Origin: Nageia nagi | Lineage: Eukaryota > Pinophyta | Assembly: GCA_050084985.1 (NCBI GenBank) | Contig: JBITNC010000001.1 | Span: forward strand, 125,178,001-125,242,000 | Direction: 5' to 3' | Length of the DNA stretch: 64,000 nt | Shown: positions 1-11,403 of the stretch, piece by piece | Layout of the letters: every line of letters begins with the position of its first letter | Position numbering within the stretch: position 1 is the first letter of the stretch | The notes under the pieces: generated by a model | Told to the model about the DNA's origin: nothing | Databases searched by the model: none | What the model saw: only the letters and a program-made list of their open reading frames with translations | Program-made: the position numbers and the translations under genes

Positions 1-119
1 GATAAAGAATTAATATCTTGCATAACCCTTAACTAATATTTGACAAAAGCTTTTGTTGCAGTTAGAAAAATGATTGTCATGGTTAGATAACCTTTTCTAC
101 GGTAAGAAGAAAAAACAAT
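1..119. other. Unassigned edge sequence
   Basis: AT-rich lead-in to the first tandem array. No coding motif is seen. It may already be a very degenerate unit of the array that follows. Confidence 0.4.
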
Positions 120-1345
120 TGTCGGGGTTTGAGAAAACACTTGTTGGTTTCTATATGGATAATGTAGTCATCATATCTTTTGACATCATCTTCTTCATGG
201 TGCAACGTTAATAGAAGATTTGTTGATGTCATTGTTTTTGTGGCGAGACGTTAATAGAAGACGACTTGCCATGACACGACATGGGTAACGTTGATCTCAT
301 CGTTTTCAGTGTGTAGCATGGATAATGCTAACATCGTCGTCTTTGCAGTGTGGCATTAGTAGAAGAAAACTTGTCAGAGTACGACATGGACAATGCTGAC
401 ATCACATCTTTCATGGTGCAGTGTTAGTATAAGACTTGTTGAAATGCAACATGGATAATGTTGATGTCTCATTTTTCGCAGTGTGACATTAGTAAAAAGA
501 AGACTTATTGGGGTGTGGCATACTAGGGTGTTGACATCATCAATTCACGACATGACCTGTCATTGATAATGTTGCCTTCATGACTTTATGTTAGTAGAAG
601 AAGACTTATTGGAGCATGACATGGGTAATGTTGATGTCATTGTCTTAGCGAGGCAACGTTGGTAAAAGAAGACTTGTTGGAATGTGACATGGATATTGCT
701 AATGACATCCTCTTTGCAACATAACGTTAGTAGAAGACTTGCTAGAGCACATAATGGGTAATGTTGATGTCATCATCTTCGCAATACGACAGTAGTAGAA
801 GAAGACTTGTCGAAGGGCACCATGGATAATGTTAACGTCACATATTTCATAATATGACATTAATAGAAGAAGACTTGCTAGAGCACGACACGGATAATGT
901 TGATGTCATCATCTTTGTGATGCGACATTAGTAGAAGAAGACTTGTTGGAGTGCAATATGAATAATGTTGATGTCATGTCTTTCGCGGTGCAACATTTGT
1001 AGAAGAAGACTTGTTGGGGTGCAACATGGATAATGTTGACATTATTATCTTTCGTGGCATGGTGTTAGTAAAAGATGACTTGTTGGAGTGTAATATGGAT
1101 AATGTTGACATCACATTTTTACGATACGATGTTAGTAAAAGACTTATCAGAGCACGACATGGATAATGTTGATGTCATCGTCTTCATGGTGCGATGTTAG
1201 TAGAAGACTTGCCAGAGTACGACATAGATAATGCTGACATCATTATCTTCCATGACATGGTGTAAGTAGGAGAAGAGTTGTCAAGATGCAACATGGAGAC
1301 ATTGATATCATGTCTTTCTGGTGCAGTGCTAGTAGAAGAAGACTT
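120..1345. repeat. Minisatellite array 1, unit about 66-69 bp
   Basis: Roughly 16-18 degenerate direct copies. Each copy holds a core like AGAAGAAGACTTGTTGGAG, then GACATGGATAATGTTGATGTC, then a C-rich GTGCGACATTAGT tail. Starts of the AGAAGACTT core are visible near 595, 664, 731, 795, 864, 930, 1000, 1071, 1136, 1201 and 1333. Copies differ by many substitutions, so the array is old. Reading frames through it are short and change identity from copy to copy, so I do not regard it as coding. Confidence 0.9.
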
Positions 1346-1369
1346 GTTGGGTTGCAAAACAAGGCAAAA

Positions 1370-1830
1370 AAATGTGTTGCCTATTGAAAGAGGTGACGTC
1401 AACCACAAAGTAGTCACGGTGCAGAATAAGGTTAAAAGGCACATTATTGCACTTTCAAGTAGGTGACATTAGCAACGAAGTTTTCATAGTGCAAAATAAG
1501 GCTAAAAGACACATTGTCACACTTAGAAGGAGTTGATGTTAACAACAAAGTTTTTGCGATGCAGAATGAGGTAGAAAAATCTGTTGTCGCACTTTGAAGG
1601 TGGTGACATCAATATTGAAGTTGTCATAGTGTAGAACAAGGTTTAAAAACACATTATCGTACTTTTAAGGTGACATCAACGATAAAGTTGTGCAGAACAA
1701 GGCAAAAAAATGCATTTTCACACTTTTAAGGTGAAGTTAGTAGTGAAGTTGTCACGGTTCAAAATAAGTCTAAAAGGCACATTGTTGCACTTTCAAAGAG
1801 ATGACGTCAACAACAAAGTTATAATAGTGC
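1370..1830. repeat. Minisatellite array 2, unit about 68 bp
   Basis: About seven degenerate copies of a unit containing GTGACGTCAACCACAAAG, then GTGCAGAATAAGGTTAAAAG, then GCACATTATTGCACTTT. Unit starts lie near 1392, 1462, 1531, 1601, 1669, 1730 and 1800. It abuts array 1 without unique sequence, and both carry a GATGTCA/GTGACATCA-like word, so a common origin is possible. Confidence 0.85.
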
Positions 1831-1835
1831 AACAA

Positions 1836-2200
1836 TATAAGAGATGACATCATTGACCAAAAATCATGATAGGCAAAAAACACATTAAATTAGCTTTACC
1901 GTAGTCTGGTAACATAAGAGATGATGTTGTTGACCAGAAATTGCGAAAAATATAGAAAACACATGAAATTAGCTTTGTTGTAGTCTAACAACATAAGAGA
2001 TGACATCATTGATCAGAAATCATGGCAACAGTAGAAATCACATGAAATTACTTTTATCGTAGTTCAACAACATAAGAGATGATGTCATTGATTGGAAATC
2101 ATGACAAAGGCAAAAAAACACATGAAATTAGCTTTGTCGCGGTCCAACAACATAAGAGCTGACATCACTCACCAGAAGCATGGAATCAACATAAAAATGA
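1836..2200. repeat. Minisatellite array 3, unit about 78 bp
   Basis: Five copies starting near 1837, 1913, 1992, 2071 and 2150. Each begins ATAAGAGATGACATCATTGA and continues with a CATGAAATTAGCTTTGTCG-like block. This is the third consecutive array with its own period. Such stacked arrays resemble those in the 3' internal region of the retroelement at the right end of the window. Confidence 0.85.
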
Positions 2201-2880
2201 TGCAGCTAAGGCTTAAAATAAGTGATTCAATATCATTCCATTTTCAAAAATTTGAATTGTTGTATTTAAATCTCAATAATGGGTATTTAAATATGTAAAA
2301 AAATAAAGTAACGCAAACTATGTATATACCACATGTTTAAAATATAGTTTAATGAAATTGGTTCGTTATCTTTTTTTTTTTAAATACATGATTAAAAGCT
2401 TGGCAAGAAAAGACAAGTTGTATTACTAAAACATTATATCATGTTAGTAGACGTATTCAGTAAATTTTATAAAAAAACAAACTAGCAGTGAATACTATAA
2501 CAACCAATAACTCTCTTTAATGGAAATAAATGCTCACTCAAGACTTACTCAAATTACTCTACTTAATGGAGACTCCAAAGCTACCATGCTCATTATAAAA
2601 GTGCTAAGAGATAAACTCTCAAACTTTTATCACAATGTTACACTCATTATGCTTTGAAATTAATGGAATAAACCAAAGGAATATGACTATTCTTGATATA
2701 AAAAAATAATATTCTAACAACAATGGCAATACTAGGTCCCAAATGATGATAAAAAATACAAGAAAAATAAGGAAACCCAAAAATAATCAACTTGTTAAGA
2801 AGAAAAAGTTAAAGAGCAAAAGACAAAAAAGATTAAGAAAATAATGTTTAACATGAGAGATGAAATGGATAAACTTAGGG
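2201..2880. other. AT-rich spacer, no gene recognised
   Basis: Low-complexity A/T sequence between the minisatellites and the first recognisable protease-like reading of gypsy-1. It may contain the decayed gag or 5' LTR of gypsy-1, but I could not identify an LTR boundary or primer-binding site. Confidence 0.5.
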
Positions 2881-5800
2881 TGGTAGTAACTCTTGAAGAA
2901 CTAATTCCAATATCCAAGTAGAGATATTAGGTTTGTAAAACGTTCAAGTCATCTAAAGACAAAGTAATGGTCATATATGATAAATTTGATATTTTAGAAT
3001 CATATCCTAATATGTATGATAAGCCATTATACATATCATTAAGGTTTGATGATCACAATAACCATTATGTTATTCATAATTGCGTGATAGATAAAGGAGT
3101 TACACTCAATGTGATGCCAAAATAAGTGGCAAATACTTTAGGATCTATATGCACTTTTGATCATACATTGGTTTAAGTCATGGATAGTATAAAAGTAAAT
3201 TGTGTTGGTATAGTGAATCATGTATCATTATATTTGTATTGGAACTCCAAAAATAATTATTGATGGATATAGTTGTAGTAAAGGTAGAACCTTATTTCTC
3301 ATTACTATTATCTAGGAAGTGGGCCAAATTAATTGGGGGTATCATGCAAATGGATTGATCATATGTCACTATCCCATGCCTAATATAAACTCAACAACCA
3401 TACTTAGAAGGGAACCTTACAATAGACTGACAGTTGAGGTCAGTCCCTAAGATAATGTTATCAACATGAAAAAAATATATTGAATACATAGAAGACCATG
3501 GTTATGGGGTCTATTCAATTTAGCATGCACCAACACCTTTTCTAGATAATTGAATGAATGAACATATAATGGATCTTAATCTAATAAAGGAGGATAATTA
3601 AAAAATAGAGTTGATCAACAAGGATACAATATAGAAAATTTATTTTGATGGATCAAAGTCTCATATTGGTAATGGAGTAGGATTATATCCAAATGATATT
3701 ATAGATTGTTATCTAGGCATCCCATACATATTAGAGTTTCATTACACAAATAATGTAACTGAATATGAAGACTTATTTCTAAGATTAAGAAAATAAAGGT
3801 AATTGGAGATTAATCACCTCTAAATATTTGGAGATGAATAATTGATCATCAAAAAAATTAAGGGTATCTATAAAATAAAATATCCAAGGTTGAATCAATA
3901 CAAGAAGGTTATGTTAGATTAAATAAACAAGTTCTTATCATTCAATCTCTCTTTTATTCCAAAAGAGATGAACAAAGTGGTTGAACTATTAGTAGTGAAT
4001 GTAATTGGAGGAGATAGCCCGAATATAGACTTGCAATACATGCATGATCATCTCACTATTTCTGTATATAAGCCCTCATTTTGTACCAATATTATTTACA
4101 TGCAAATATTTGAAGATTATATTCAAATAAAATATTTCATGAAAGTACAAAAAGAGTATGCTAATCAAATTTATGTTAAATAATATGATAATAAAATTAG
4201 ATAAAAGATTAGTACCCCTAAAAAATGATACAACCAAAGATAAATACTATTCCAAAGTGTTTAACAGCTTTAAATTCATTATATGATGAATCGAAGAGAA
4301 CATATTCTTATGTTGTTTCTCAATCTGATATCAAGCTAGAATCTAAGGGCATCAATTTGGGGATTGAAAAACATCTAAAGTATGTTAATATTACATCCCA
4401 ATTATATTTTTTTAGTATTGATCATGAGGGTTTTGAAAGGCTCCCCAAACCTTGTATGATTAGAATCTTTTCATACGCACATGAAATTTGGAGTGCATCT
4501 CTATCTATAAGGGGTGCAATTTAAACTCGGGACTCCATTTACAATAATTTGTAGTTTCCACACACAAGGTTCATCAACTCCCCTAACAAGTGGAGATTGT
4601 ATCCTAGTTATCTGCTAAAGAGAAAATGATGTGCTATGTATATTTAAAGAAAAATAGAGATATTTTTTCCTAGGGATATGATGAGCTCAGAACTTTCAAA
4701 CTTTCTACCCTTATACATATCATTCCATTAAAGGAATACGTAACCCCATTTATCCAATAAAGGAAATTTAACCGCACCTTATTTCCTCTTATGCAAAAAG
4801 AAATCCAAAAACTAGAAGATGCAAAAAATTTTAAGATAAATTAGATATTCTTCCAGGATTTCAAATATGATTCCTCTTAGGAAAAATATCGGGAAAATAA
4901 GATTATATGTAAATTTATAAAATTTGTTTAGAATATAATTATCCTTTTTTACACATGGATCATTTATTATAAGTTATTGTTGGTTCATTGAGGATGTCCT
5001 TATTGGAAGGGTTCTCATGTTTCAATCAAATTATGATGGATGAGAAAAATAAATTCAAAATGACATTTACTACCCCATTGAGAAATTATAAATATATAAG
5101 AATACCATTTGTACTATCAAATGCTAGGGCTACATTCCAAATTCCAATGGATTTTGCATTCAAGAATTTAATGTTTAAAATCATAGTGGTTTACCTTGAT
5201 GATCTAGCTATATTATTTAAAGAACTTGATGATAATATAAAACATATTAATATGGTATTCAAAAGATGTAGAGAATATGGTATTTCATTAAACCCAAAGA
5301 AATGTGTGTTTGGTGCAATGAAGGGAAAATTATTGGGATATAGTTTCTAAGGAAGGTATAAGGATAAACCTAGAAAGAGTAAAAGTCATTGTTGAAATAC
5401 AACCTCTTGAGAATTTGAAAGGAGTTGATTCCTTTGGTAAGATCAACTTCATTAGAAGATTCATATGGAATTTTGTAGAAATATCATCCCCATAAATAAA
5501 ATGATTAAGAAAAACGAGGAGATTAAATGTAATAAAAGGAACTTGAAAGCATTCAAAGAAATCAAATGAGCAATTATTGATACATATCATTAGTAAGCCC
5601 AAATCATTACAAGCCTTTCAACCTATTTGCTTATGCATTAAAAGATACAATTATTGTAATTTTATCTCAAAGAAATAAAGAAAAAAGAAGAGATTCCAAT
5701 ATCCTTTATAAGTGCTATCCTTGAAGATACTAAGCTTTATTACACTATGAAAGAGAAGCATGTCTTTGATGTGATTAAGAATCTAAAATATTTCGAGCCA

Positions 5801-5925
5801 ATATTTGGGTCGAACATAGTAAATGTTCAAATCTCTTTCATCATAATAAAGTATGCATTAACACATGTAGGACCATCTAAGAGGCTTGCAATATGGATGA
5901 CCAAAATACTATAGTATAATATGGA
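2880..5925 (+). pseudogene. gypsy-1 polyprotein, 5' part (protease, RNase H-like, RT, RNase H)
   Basis: Decayed Ty3/gypsy polyprotein with many stops and frameshifts. Readable parts, in order: an aspartic-protease-like stretch near 3030-3420 (a VIDKGVTLNVMPK segment where the family has an IDxGAxxNxMP active site); an RNase H-like stretch near 3635-3990 (IYFDGSKSHIGNGVG, then NNVTEYEDL); reverse transcriptase near 4700-5480, with FSCFNQIMMDE, a TTFTTP-like core and the catalytic YLDD at 5192-5203; then the start of RNase H near 5600-5925. The reading stops at the copia-1 insertion and resumes at 15023. It cannot make a functional protein. The RNase H-like block lying before RT is unusual. Confidence 0.85.
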
Positions 5926-5930
5926 GTTTT
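5926..5930. repeat. Target-site duplication GTTTT, left copy of copia-1
   Basis: GTTTT directly before the left LTR is repeated at 15023-15027 directly after the right LTR. Five-bp duplications are usual for LTR retrotransposons. Removing copia-1 and one copy rejoins the gypsy-1 sequence. Confidence 0.92.
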
Positions 5931-6424
5931 TGATGGAATTAGCCTAGATCTAATTCTCAAGGTCCCAGACTAGGAAGCTAAATCATTCATCATCTACAAT
6001 TCTAAGAACATCATTCACACAATATGACACCAATATAATGTGGTTCCTCCCTCCTTGGGAGTACATCCACAACTAGTTCTCTATTCTCAATCTATGCCTC
6101 TCTTACAACTATTCTCTTGCTCTCTCCTACACAACCAAGTAGAGTAATCTTACTCCAAAACTTAGATGTGTTTACAAGAGGAGAGGCCCTCTATTTATAG
6201 CTTGAGAGCACCTCCCTAACCTCCCTTTAACCCAAGGGTTAGGTTAGGGTTACAATAAATGTGTGACCTAACTTTAACCTACCAACTAACCCCATGGTTA
6301 GGTCAAAGTCCACACATAATAAAGAATTCAATTAATCCCTTAAGGTATCTACATATCCTTTAAGTGATTAATTGAACTTACAAGGAGTTTAGATATTCAC
6401 AATATTTCATTACAAATTCTAACA
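5931..6424 (-). repeat. copia-1 3' LTR (left)
   Basis: 494-bp LTR bounded by TGATGGAATTAG and TTCTAACA on the plus strand. On the element's strand it begins TGTTAGAATTTG. It contains a TATA box (6191-6200) and an inverted, telomere-like GGGTTAGGTTAGGG segment near 6236-6249. The partner LTR is at 14529-15022. Confidence 0.97.
6191..6200 (-). promoter_or_regulatory. TATA box in left copia-1 LTR
   Basis: Minus strand reads AGCTATAAATAGAGG, a good plant TATA element in the middle of the LTR, placing the U3/R boundary roughly 30 bp further along the element strand. Confidence 0.7.
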
Positions 6425-6435
6425 CTCCCCCTTAA
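6425..6435 (-). other. copia-1 polypurine tract
   Basis: Minus strand TTAAGGGGGAG immediately before the 3' LTR start TGTTAG. This is where plus-strand DNA synthesis is primed in LTR retrotransposons. Confidence 0.9.
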
Positions 6436-6904
6436 TGCAATATTGGGATAGAGCGTAGAAGAAAGAAGAGAGAGAGTAAGAGAGAGTTCTCCTCCATAGA
6501 GATACAAGTGGAGATGAGAACATTTACATATTTGAGAATCTTTTTGAGAACTAGTATGAGACTCACTACATTACCATTTGATAAAATGGTTTACAATACA
6601 ATCATTAACCACAACTGGTTTCACTGTACATAGTAGTCGATCAACTTTAAGCTGACATGTGAGTCTCCATGAGCTTGCTTTCACAAGGTGAGTAACCTGC
6701 ATTTCTGAAGAAGATCCTGCATGCTACAAGCAACTCATGAACAAAATTAGTTATATGCATCATATATTCAAATAAGAGAATCAAATAATGCTATCTTATA
6801 AATAACTGATTAATGGTGCACTATAAGTCATCACGGAGATGCCAAGCCATCACTCATAGTCACCTGTTGTATATAGACATGTGTTGATTATTAATAGAGC
6901 ATAA

Positions 6905-7386
6905 AAATTGTACGAGTTTCTCACGCAGAGCAAACTCACCACGGAGGTATAGAATGTACAACAAGTTCGTCACGCAGAGCGAACTTACCACAGAGGTATA
7001 TTAATTATATGCTCAAATATTGTACAACGAGTTTCTCACGTAGAGCAAACTCACCACGGAGGTATAGAGCATAAAAATTGTACAACGAGTTTCTCACGCA
7101 GAGCAAACTCACCACGGAGGTATAGAATGTACAACAAGTTTGTCACACAGAGCGAACTTACCACAGAGGTATATTAATTATATGCTCAAAAATTGTACAA
7201 CGAGTTTCTCACGCAGAGCAAACTCACCACGGAGGTATAAAATGTACAACAAGTTTGTCACGCAGAGCAAACTTACCACAGAGGTATAAAAATGTACAAG
7301 TTTGTCACGCAGAGCAAACTTACCACAGAGGTATAAAAATGTACAAGTTTGTCACGTAGAGCAAACTTACCATAGAGGTATATCAT
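6905..7386 (-). repeat. Nine-copy tandem array in the copia-1 3' untranslated region
   Basis: Nine units of 46-66 bp with a core like GTTTCTCACGCAGAGCAAAC then TCACCACGGAGGTAT. Two sub-types alternate (GAGTTTCTCACG / AAGTTTGTCACG), and some units carry an extra ATTAATTATATGCTCA spacer, which shows higher-order duplication of two- or three-unit blocks. The array lies between the RNase H stop codon and the polypurine tract, outside the coding region. Confidence 0.92.
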
Positions 7387-7453
7387 AATCAACACATGCT
7401 ATACAACAACAAAAGAGCCTCTTAAAGGTGAAGTTGTCATCATTAACAAAGGT

Positions 7454-9280
7454 TCAAACTTCACTCCCCCTTGAGGGCAACTTCACCAACCCGAGAGAAT
7501 CCCTAAGCTTGCTAAACTGAGCTTCAGGAAGGGGCTTAGTGAATAGATCAGCAGAGTTTTTAGTAGATGGACAATACTCCAAGTGTATGATGTCATCTAG
7601 AACCTTCTCCCTGATAAAATGGGCTTGGATTTCCACATGTTTGGTTCTCTGATGGAACAGAGGATTCTTAGCCAAAGAGATAGCCGATTGATTATCTGAA
7701 GAAATAAGAGATGGGCCATTTTGCTTATACCCAATTTTGTTCAGAAGATGTCTTATCCAAATAGCTTCTTGGGTGGCAACAGACATGGCTCAATATTCGG
7801 CTTCGATGGTAGAAAGAGTCACAGTAGGTTACTTCTTGGAAGCCCAAGAGATAGCACCTGAACCAATGCTGAACACATATGCAGAGGTTGATTTTCTGTC
7901 ATCTCTATCTCCCCCATAATCAGAATCTGAGAACCCTGAGAGAACAATTGAGGGCACTTTGGAATACTTAAGAGCAAGATCCTTTGTCCTTGCCACAAAC
8001 CTCAAGATTTGCTTCATAGCATTGAGGTGTTCAACATATGGTTTTTGCATGAATCGTGCCATCATATTCACTGCAAAGGTAATATCAGGATGAGAGATAG
8101 TCAGATATAGAAGACTACTGATCAATTGCCTATAAGCTATAGCATCAGCCAACTAAGAATCTGAACTCAGTGATATAATGATTCTAGGAGAAACAGGTAT
8201 TGCAACATATCTACACTCCTCCATTCCAAACTTTTGCAAGATGTCTGATATATACTTAGATTGAATAAGATAAGTACAATCTTTGTGTTGGTATACTTGC
8301 ATTCCAAGATAGTAATGCAATAGACCTAGATCAGTCATTTCAAATGTTACCTTCAGTTTGGATATGCACTCTTGGATGATTTCAATATTATTGCCTGTTA
8401 TGAGAAGATCATCCACATAAAGGAGAATTAAGACCACGTCTTTTCCTTGATTGAGTACATAGAGATCTGAGTCGGAGAAGCACTTGGAAAAACCAATATC
8501 TGCAAAGAATCCTGAAATTTTCTTGTACCATGCTCTAGGTGCTTGTTTAAGTCCATACAAAGACTTCTTTAGCTTGCACACAAGAGACTCTTTTCCTTCT
8601 AGAATAAATCCTTCTGGTTGATTCATGTAGATTTCTACATCCAAGTCACCATTGAGAAATGCACTCTTGACATCAAGTTGGAAAACTTTCCATCCCTAAG
8701 CTGCAGAAAGAGTAAGGATTATCCTAACAGTAGGCATTTTGGCCATAGGAGCAAAGGTTTCCTCATAATCAATACTATATTTCTGAGCGAATCCTTTGGC
8801 CACTAACCTTGCTTTGTATTTTTCCACTTCTCCATCAGAATTGTACTTGACCTTGTAAATCCATTTATTTCCAATCACATTTTTCTCATTGGGATAAGGA
8901 ACCAAATCCCAAGTTTCATTTTTCATGAGTGCCTCATACTCAACTTTCATAGCTTCCATCCAACATTCTTGCTTGGAAGCTTCTTTGAATGTTGATGGCT
9001 CATTCATATTATCAATTTTGGCAAATAAGGATTTATTCAAGGTCATACTTCTTGTAATTCTCTGAGTTGGAGAATTTTGTTCTTGTGGTGACTTCCCTAC
9101 ATGATCATCCAACCAGTTAGGTGCAAGCATAGAATCATCTGAATCAGACACCTCAGCATGAGAAGTCGTATCCTTAGGAAGTTCATTGAACTTGACATCC
9201 CTAGAAACAAAGACTATTTTATGGGATGAGGAGTAGAGCCTGTAACCTCTATGCTGATTATCATACCCCACAAGATGCAT
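7454..9280 (-). pseudogene. copia-1 reverse transcriptase-RNase H (broken)
   Basis: C-terminal half of pol. It starts with VGYDNQHRGYRLYS after integrase, reaches RT near 8850-8200 (DVKSAFLNGDL, SLYGLKQAPRAWY, catalytic LLYVDDLLITGNN) and ends in RNase H (AISWASKK, TLSTIEAEY, HIDT-like TKHVEIQAHFIRE). Lesions read directly: a 1-nt frameshift near 9265-9272, then in-frame stops TAG at 8696-8698, TAG at 8153-8155, TAA at 7829-7831 and TGA near 7790, before the natural stop at 7454-7456. Most stops sit where the family usually has Gln or Arg codons, which fits C-to-T change at methylated cytosines. Family assignment is very safe; activity is excluded. Confidence 0.95.
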
Positions 9281-10590
9281 TTTTCTGATCTTTTGTCTAG
9301 CTTCTTTCTTTTCTCTGAGGTAATGAAGGCAAATGCATCACATCCAAAGACCCTGAAGTGTGAAATGTTAGGTTTCTTTCCTGTCCATGCTTCATACAGA
9401 GTTTTTCCTTCAATTGCTTTAGTAGGACACCTATTTAGGGTGTGAATAGCAGTGTGAACAGATTCTCCCCATAAGAAACTAGGAAGGTTACCCAACATGC
9501 ATCTTGCCATTTCCATAATTGTGCGATTCTTTCTTTCAGCAACTCCATTTTGCTGAGGGGTGTATGGGATTATGAATTGCTGCTTGATCCCATGTTTAAC
9601 ATAATAATCGTTAAACTCATTGCTATTATATTCACCCCCATTGTCAGATCTCAGCATTTTGATCTTAAAATCAGTTTGATTTTCAACAAGTGCCTTGAAG
9701 TCTTTAAATCGATCAAAAGTTTGATCCTTATGCTCAAGTAGATAACCAAATGTCATCCTACTGAAGTCATCAATGAAGGTCAGAACATAAGAAGCTCCCC
9801 CTAGAGACTTAGTTTGAAATGGACCCATCAAATCTGAATGCACAAGCTGAAGAGGACGAGTAGCCCGAGTTGCCTTATCCTTTTCAAACTTTTGCCTATT
9901 CATCTTTCCTAGAATGCACCTTTCACAAAGACCAATTGTGGGTGAAATATTAGGTAAACCTTCCACAAGTTCTTGATTTTTCATATCTTGAATACTCTTG
10001 TGGTTAAGATGCCCTAATCGTTGATGCCAAAGATTACCTTTTGAACACACATTTGTAGCAAGACAAATCTTTGAAGGTACTTGATCCACAATATAAAGGT
10101 CATTCTTTACTGATCCTTTCATCAAAGTGGCAAGTCCTTTCTTAACACACCAGGAGTGTGAGGTAAACTCAAATGAGCATCCTGTCCTTGTAATCTGAAT
10201 TACAGAGATAAGATTCATCCTTAGCTTAGGCACATAAAAGACATTATCAAGCACCTTTCCATGAATCTTCACATTCCCTATTCCTTGAACATCAAGGACT
10301 GTATTATCACCTATCACAACTATATCCTTGTTGTACTTATGAAAATTTTCAAACTTATCCTTTTCATAACACATGTGATTAGTGCATCTTGAATCAATAA
10401 TCCAATCATTTGAAATAGTTTGAGTCATTGAGTAGTAGGCAACAGAAGCAACATGCTTGTTCTTCTTTTTATTATTGAAATTTCTCACATTTGCATTTCC
10501 CTTTCCTTTTTGAGCAAATTTCTTTTTGCAACAATCATACTCTTTGTGCCCAAAGATGCCACAGAAGTTACAATTCCCATCAAACTTTTC
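9214..10590 (-). pseudogene. copia-1 gag zinc knuckle, protease and integrase
   Basis: In frame with gag but separated from it by one TAG. A CCHC zinc knuckle (CNFCGIFGHKEYDC) comes first, then protease with WIIDSRCTNHMC, where the family's D-S-G active-site triad reads D-S-R. Integrase follows with its HHCC zinc site (HQRLGHLNH ... CERC), and the D, D and E contexts HSDLMGPF, RSDNGGEY and PQQNGVAERKNRT are all present. The frame is lost near 9270 and the ORF runs out at 9214. Integrase itself is uninterrupted. The Gly-to-Arg change should abolish protease activity. Confidence 0.95.
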
Positions 10591-11403
10591 CTACGGTGTT
10601 GGTTTGCTTGATCCAACTTTGTCATTCTTTTGCTTGAAGTTGCTGTGCTTCGTGATGGTAGATGAGGATTTGTTGTCTTTGAATTTATAATGTTTGAACG
10701 TCTTCTTGAAAGGAGTTTTGGTTGCTCCTAGAGCAATGCTATTATCCTTTGGAGAAATGTTCAACATTTTCTTGTTCAAAGTTTCCTCATGCTTCAGAAG
10801 GAGTCTAGAAAGATTGTCAAGGGAGATAACATCTTCTTCATCATCGAGCCTAGTCTCCATAACTGTGACAAAGTTACTGAACTTTGTAGAGAGGCTTTGA
10901 AGAATAATGAAGACCATGAACTCATCATTGATCCAATTACACCCACAGCCAACTAGTTGTGTCCTGAGGTCAATGATTTTATTTAAGTAGATTGAGGCAC
11001 TTTCATCTTCTCCTTGATGATACTGTAACAAATTTTGTAGAATGGTGAACCTTTTTGAAAATTTGGACCCAAGGTAAATTTTCTTTAGTCTATCCCAAGC
11101 TTCTTTTGCTGATGTCGAGGAAGAAATCATGAGAAGGATGTCATCTGAAACTGCACGATAGATCATTGAGGTTGCTAACTCATTCTTTGAGTTGTAAATT
11201 TCAAGGGCCTTCTCATCTATAGGAGCAACTAGATCTTCATTTACTGTCTGCCACAGCTTCCTTACTTGTAACTCAGCTCTCATACAAGGTTCCCATATGC
11301 CGTAGTTGGAACCATTGAGTATGTGTTTGGGTATGAAGGTTTCAACCATTGTCTGTACAAAAATAAATATGTAATAAGAATGCAAATTTTTACAAGTTTC
11401 CAT
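10591..11403 (-). CDS. copia-1 Gag (N-terminal and capsid part)
   Basis: 270-residue open frame resembling the plant copia UBN2/gag region: LNGSNYGIWEPCM near the N-terminus, AKEAWDRLKKIY, a hydrophobic capsid core and a basic tail. The first Met is 11403, but the second, at 11349 (MVETFIPKHILNG), fits the family start better. The bases just before it read TTTTTGTACAG, a good 3' splice-site match. The frame ends in TAG (10591-10593) and would continue straight into the zinc knuckle and protease. Gag would form virus-like particles. Whether this copy is expressed is unknown. Confidence 0.88.
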   Translation of the reverse strand: METCKNLHSYYIFIFVQTMVETFIPKHILNGSNYGIWEPCMRAELQVRKLWQTVNEDLVAPIDEKALEIYNSKNELATSMIYRAVSDDILLMISSSTSAKEAWDRLKKIYLGSKFSKRFTILQNLLQYHQGEDESASIYLNKIIDLRTQLVGCGCNWINDEFMVFIILQSLSTKFSNFVTVMETRLDDEEDVISLDNLSRLLLKHEETLNKKMLNISPKDNSIALGATKTPFKKTFKHYKFKDNKSSSTITKHSNFKQKNDKVGSSKPTP

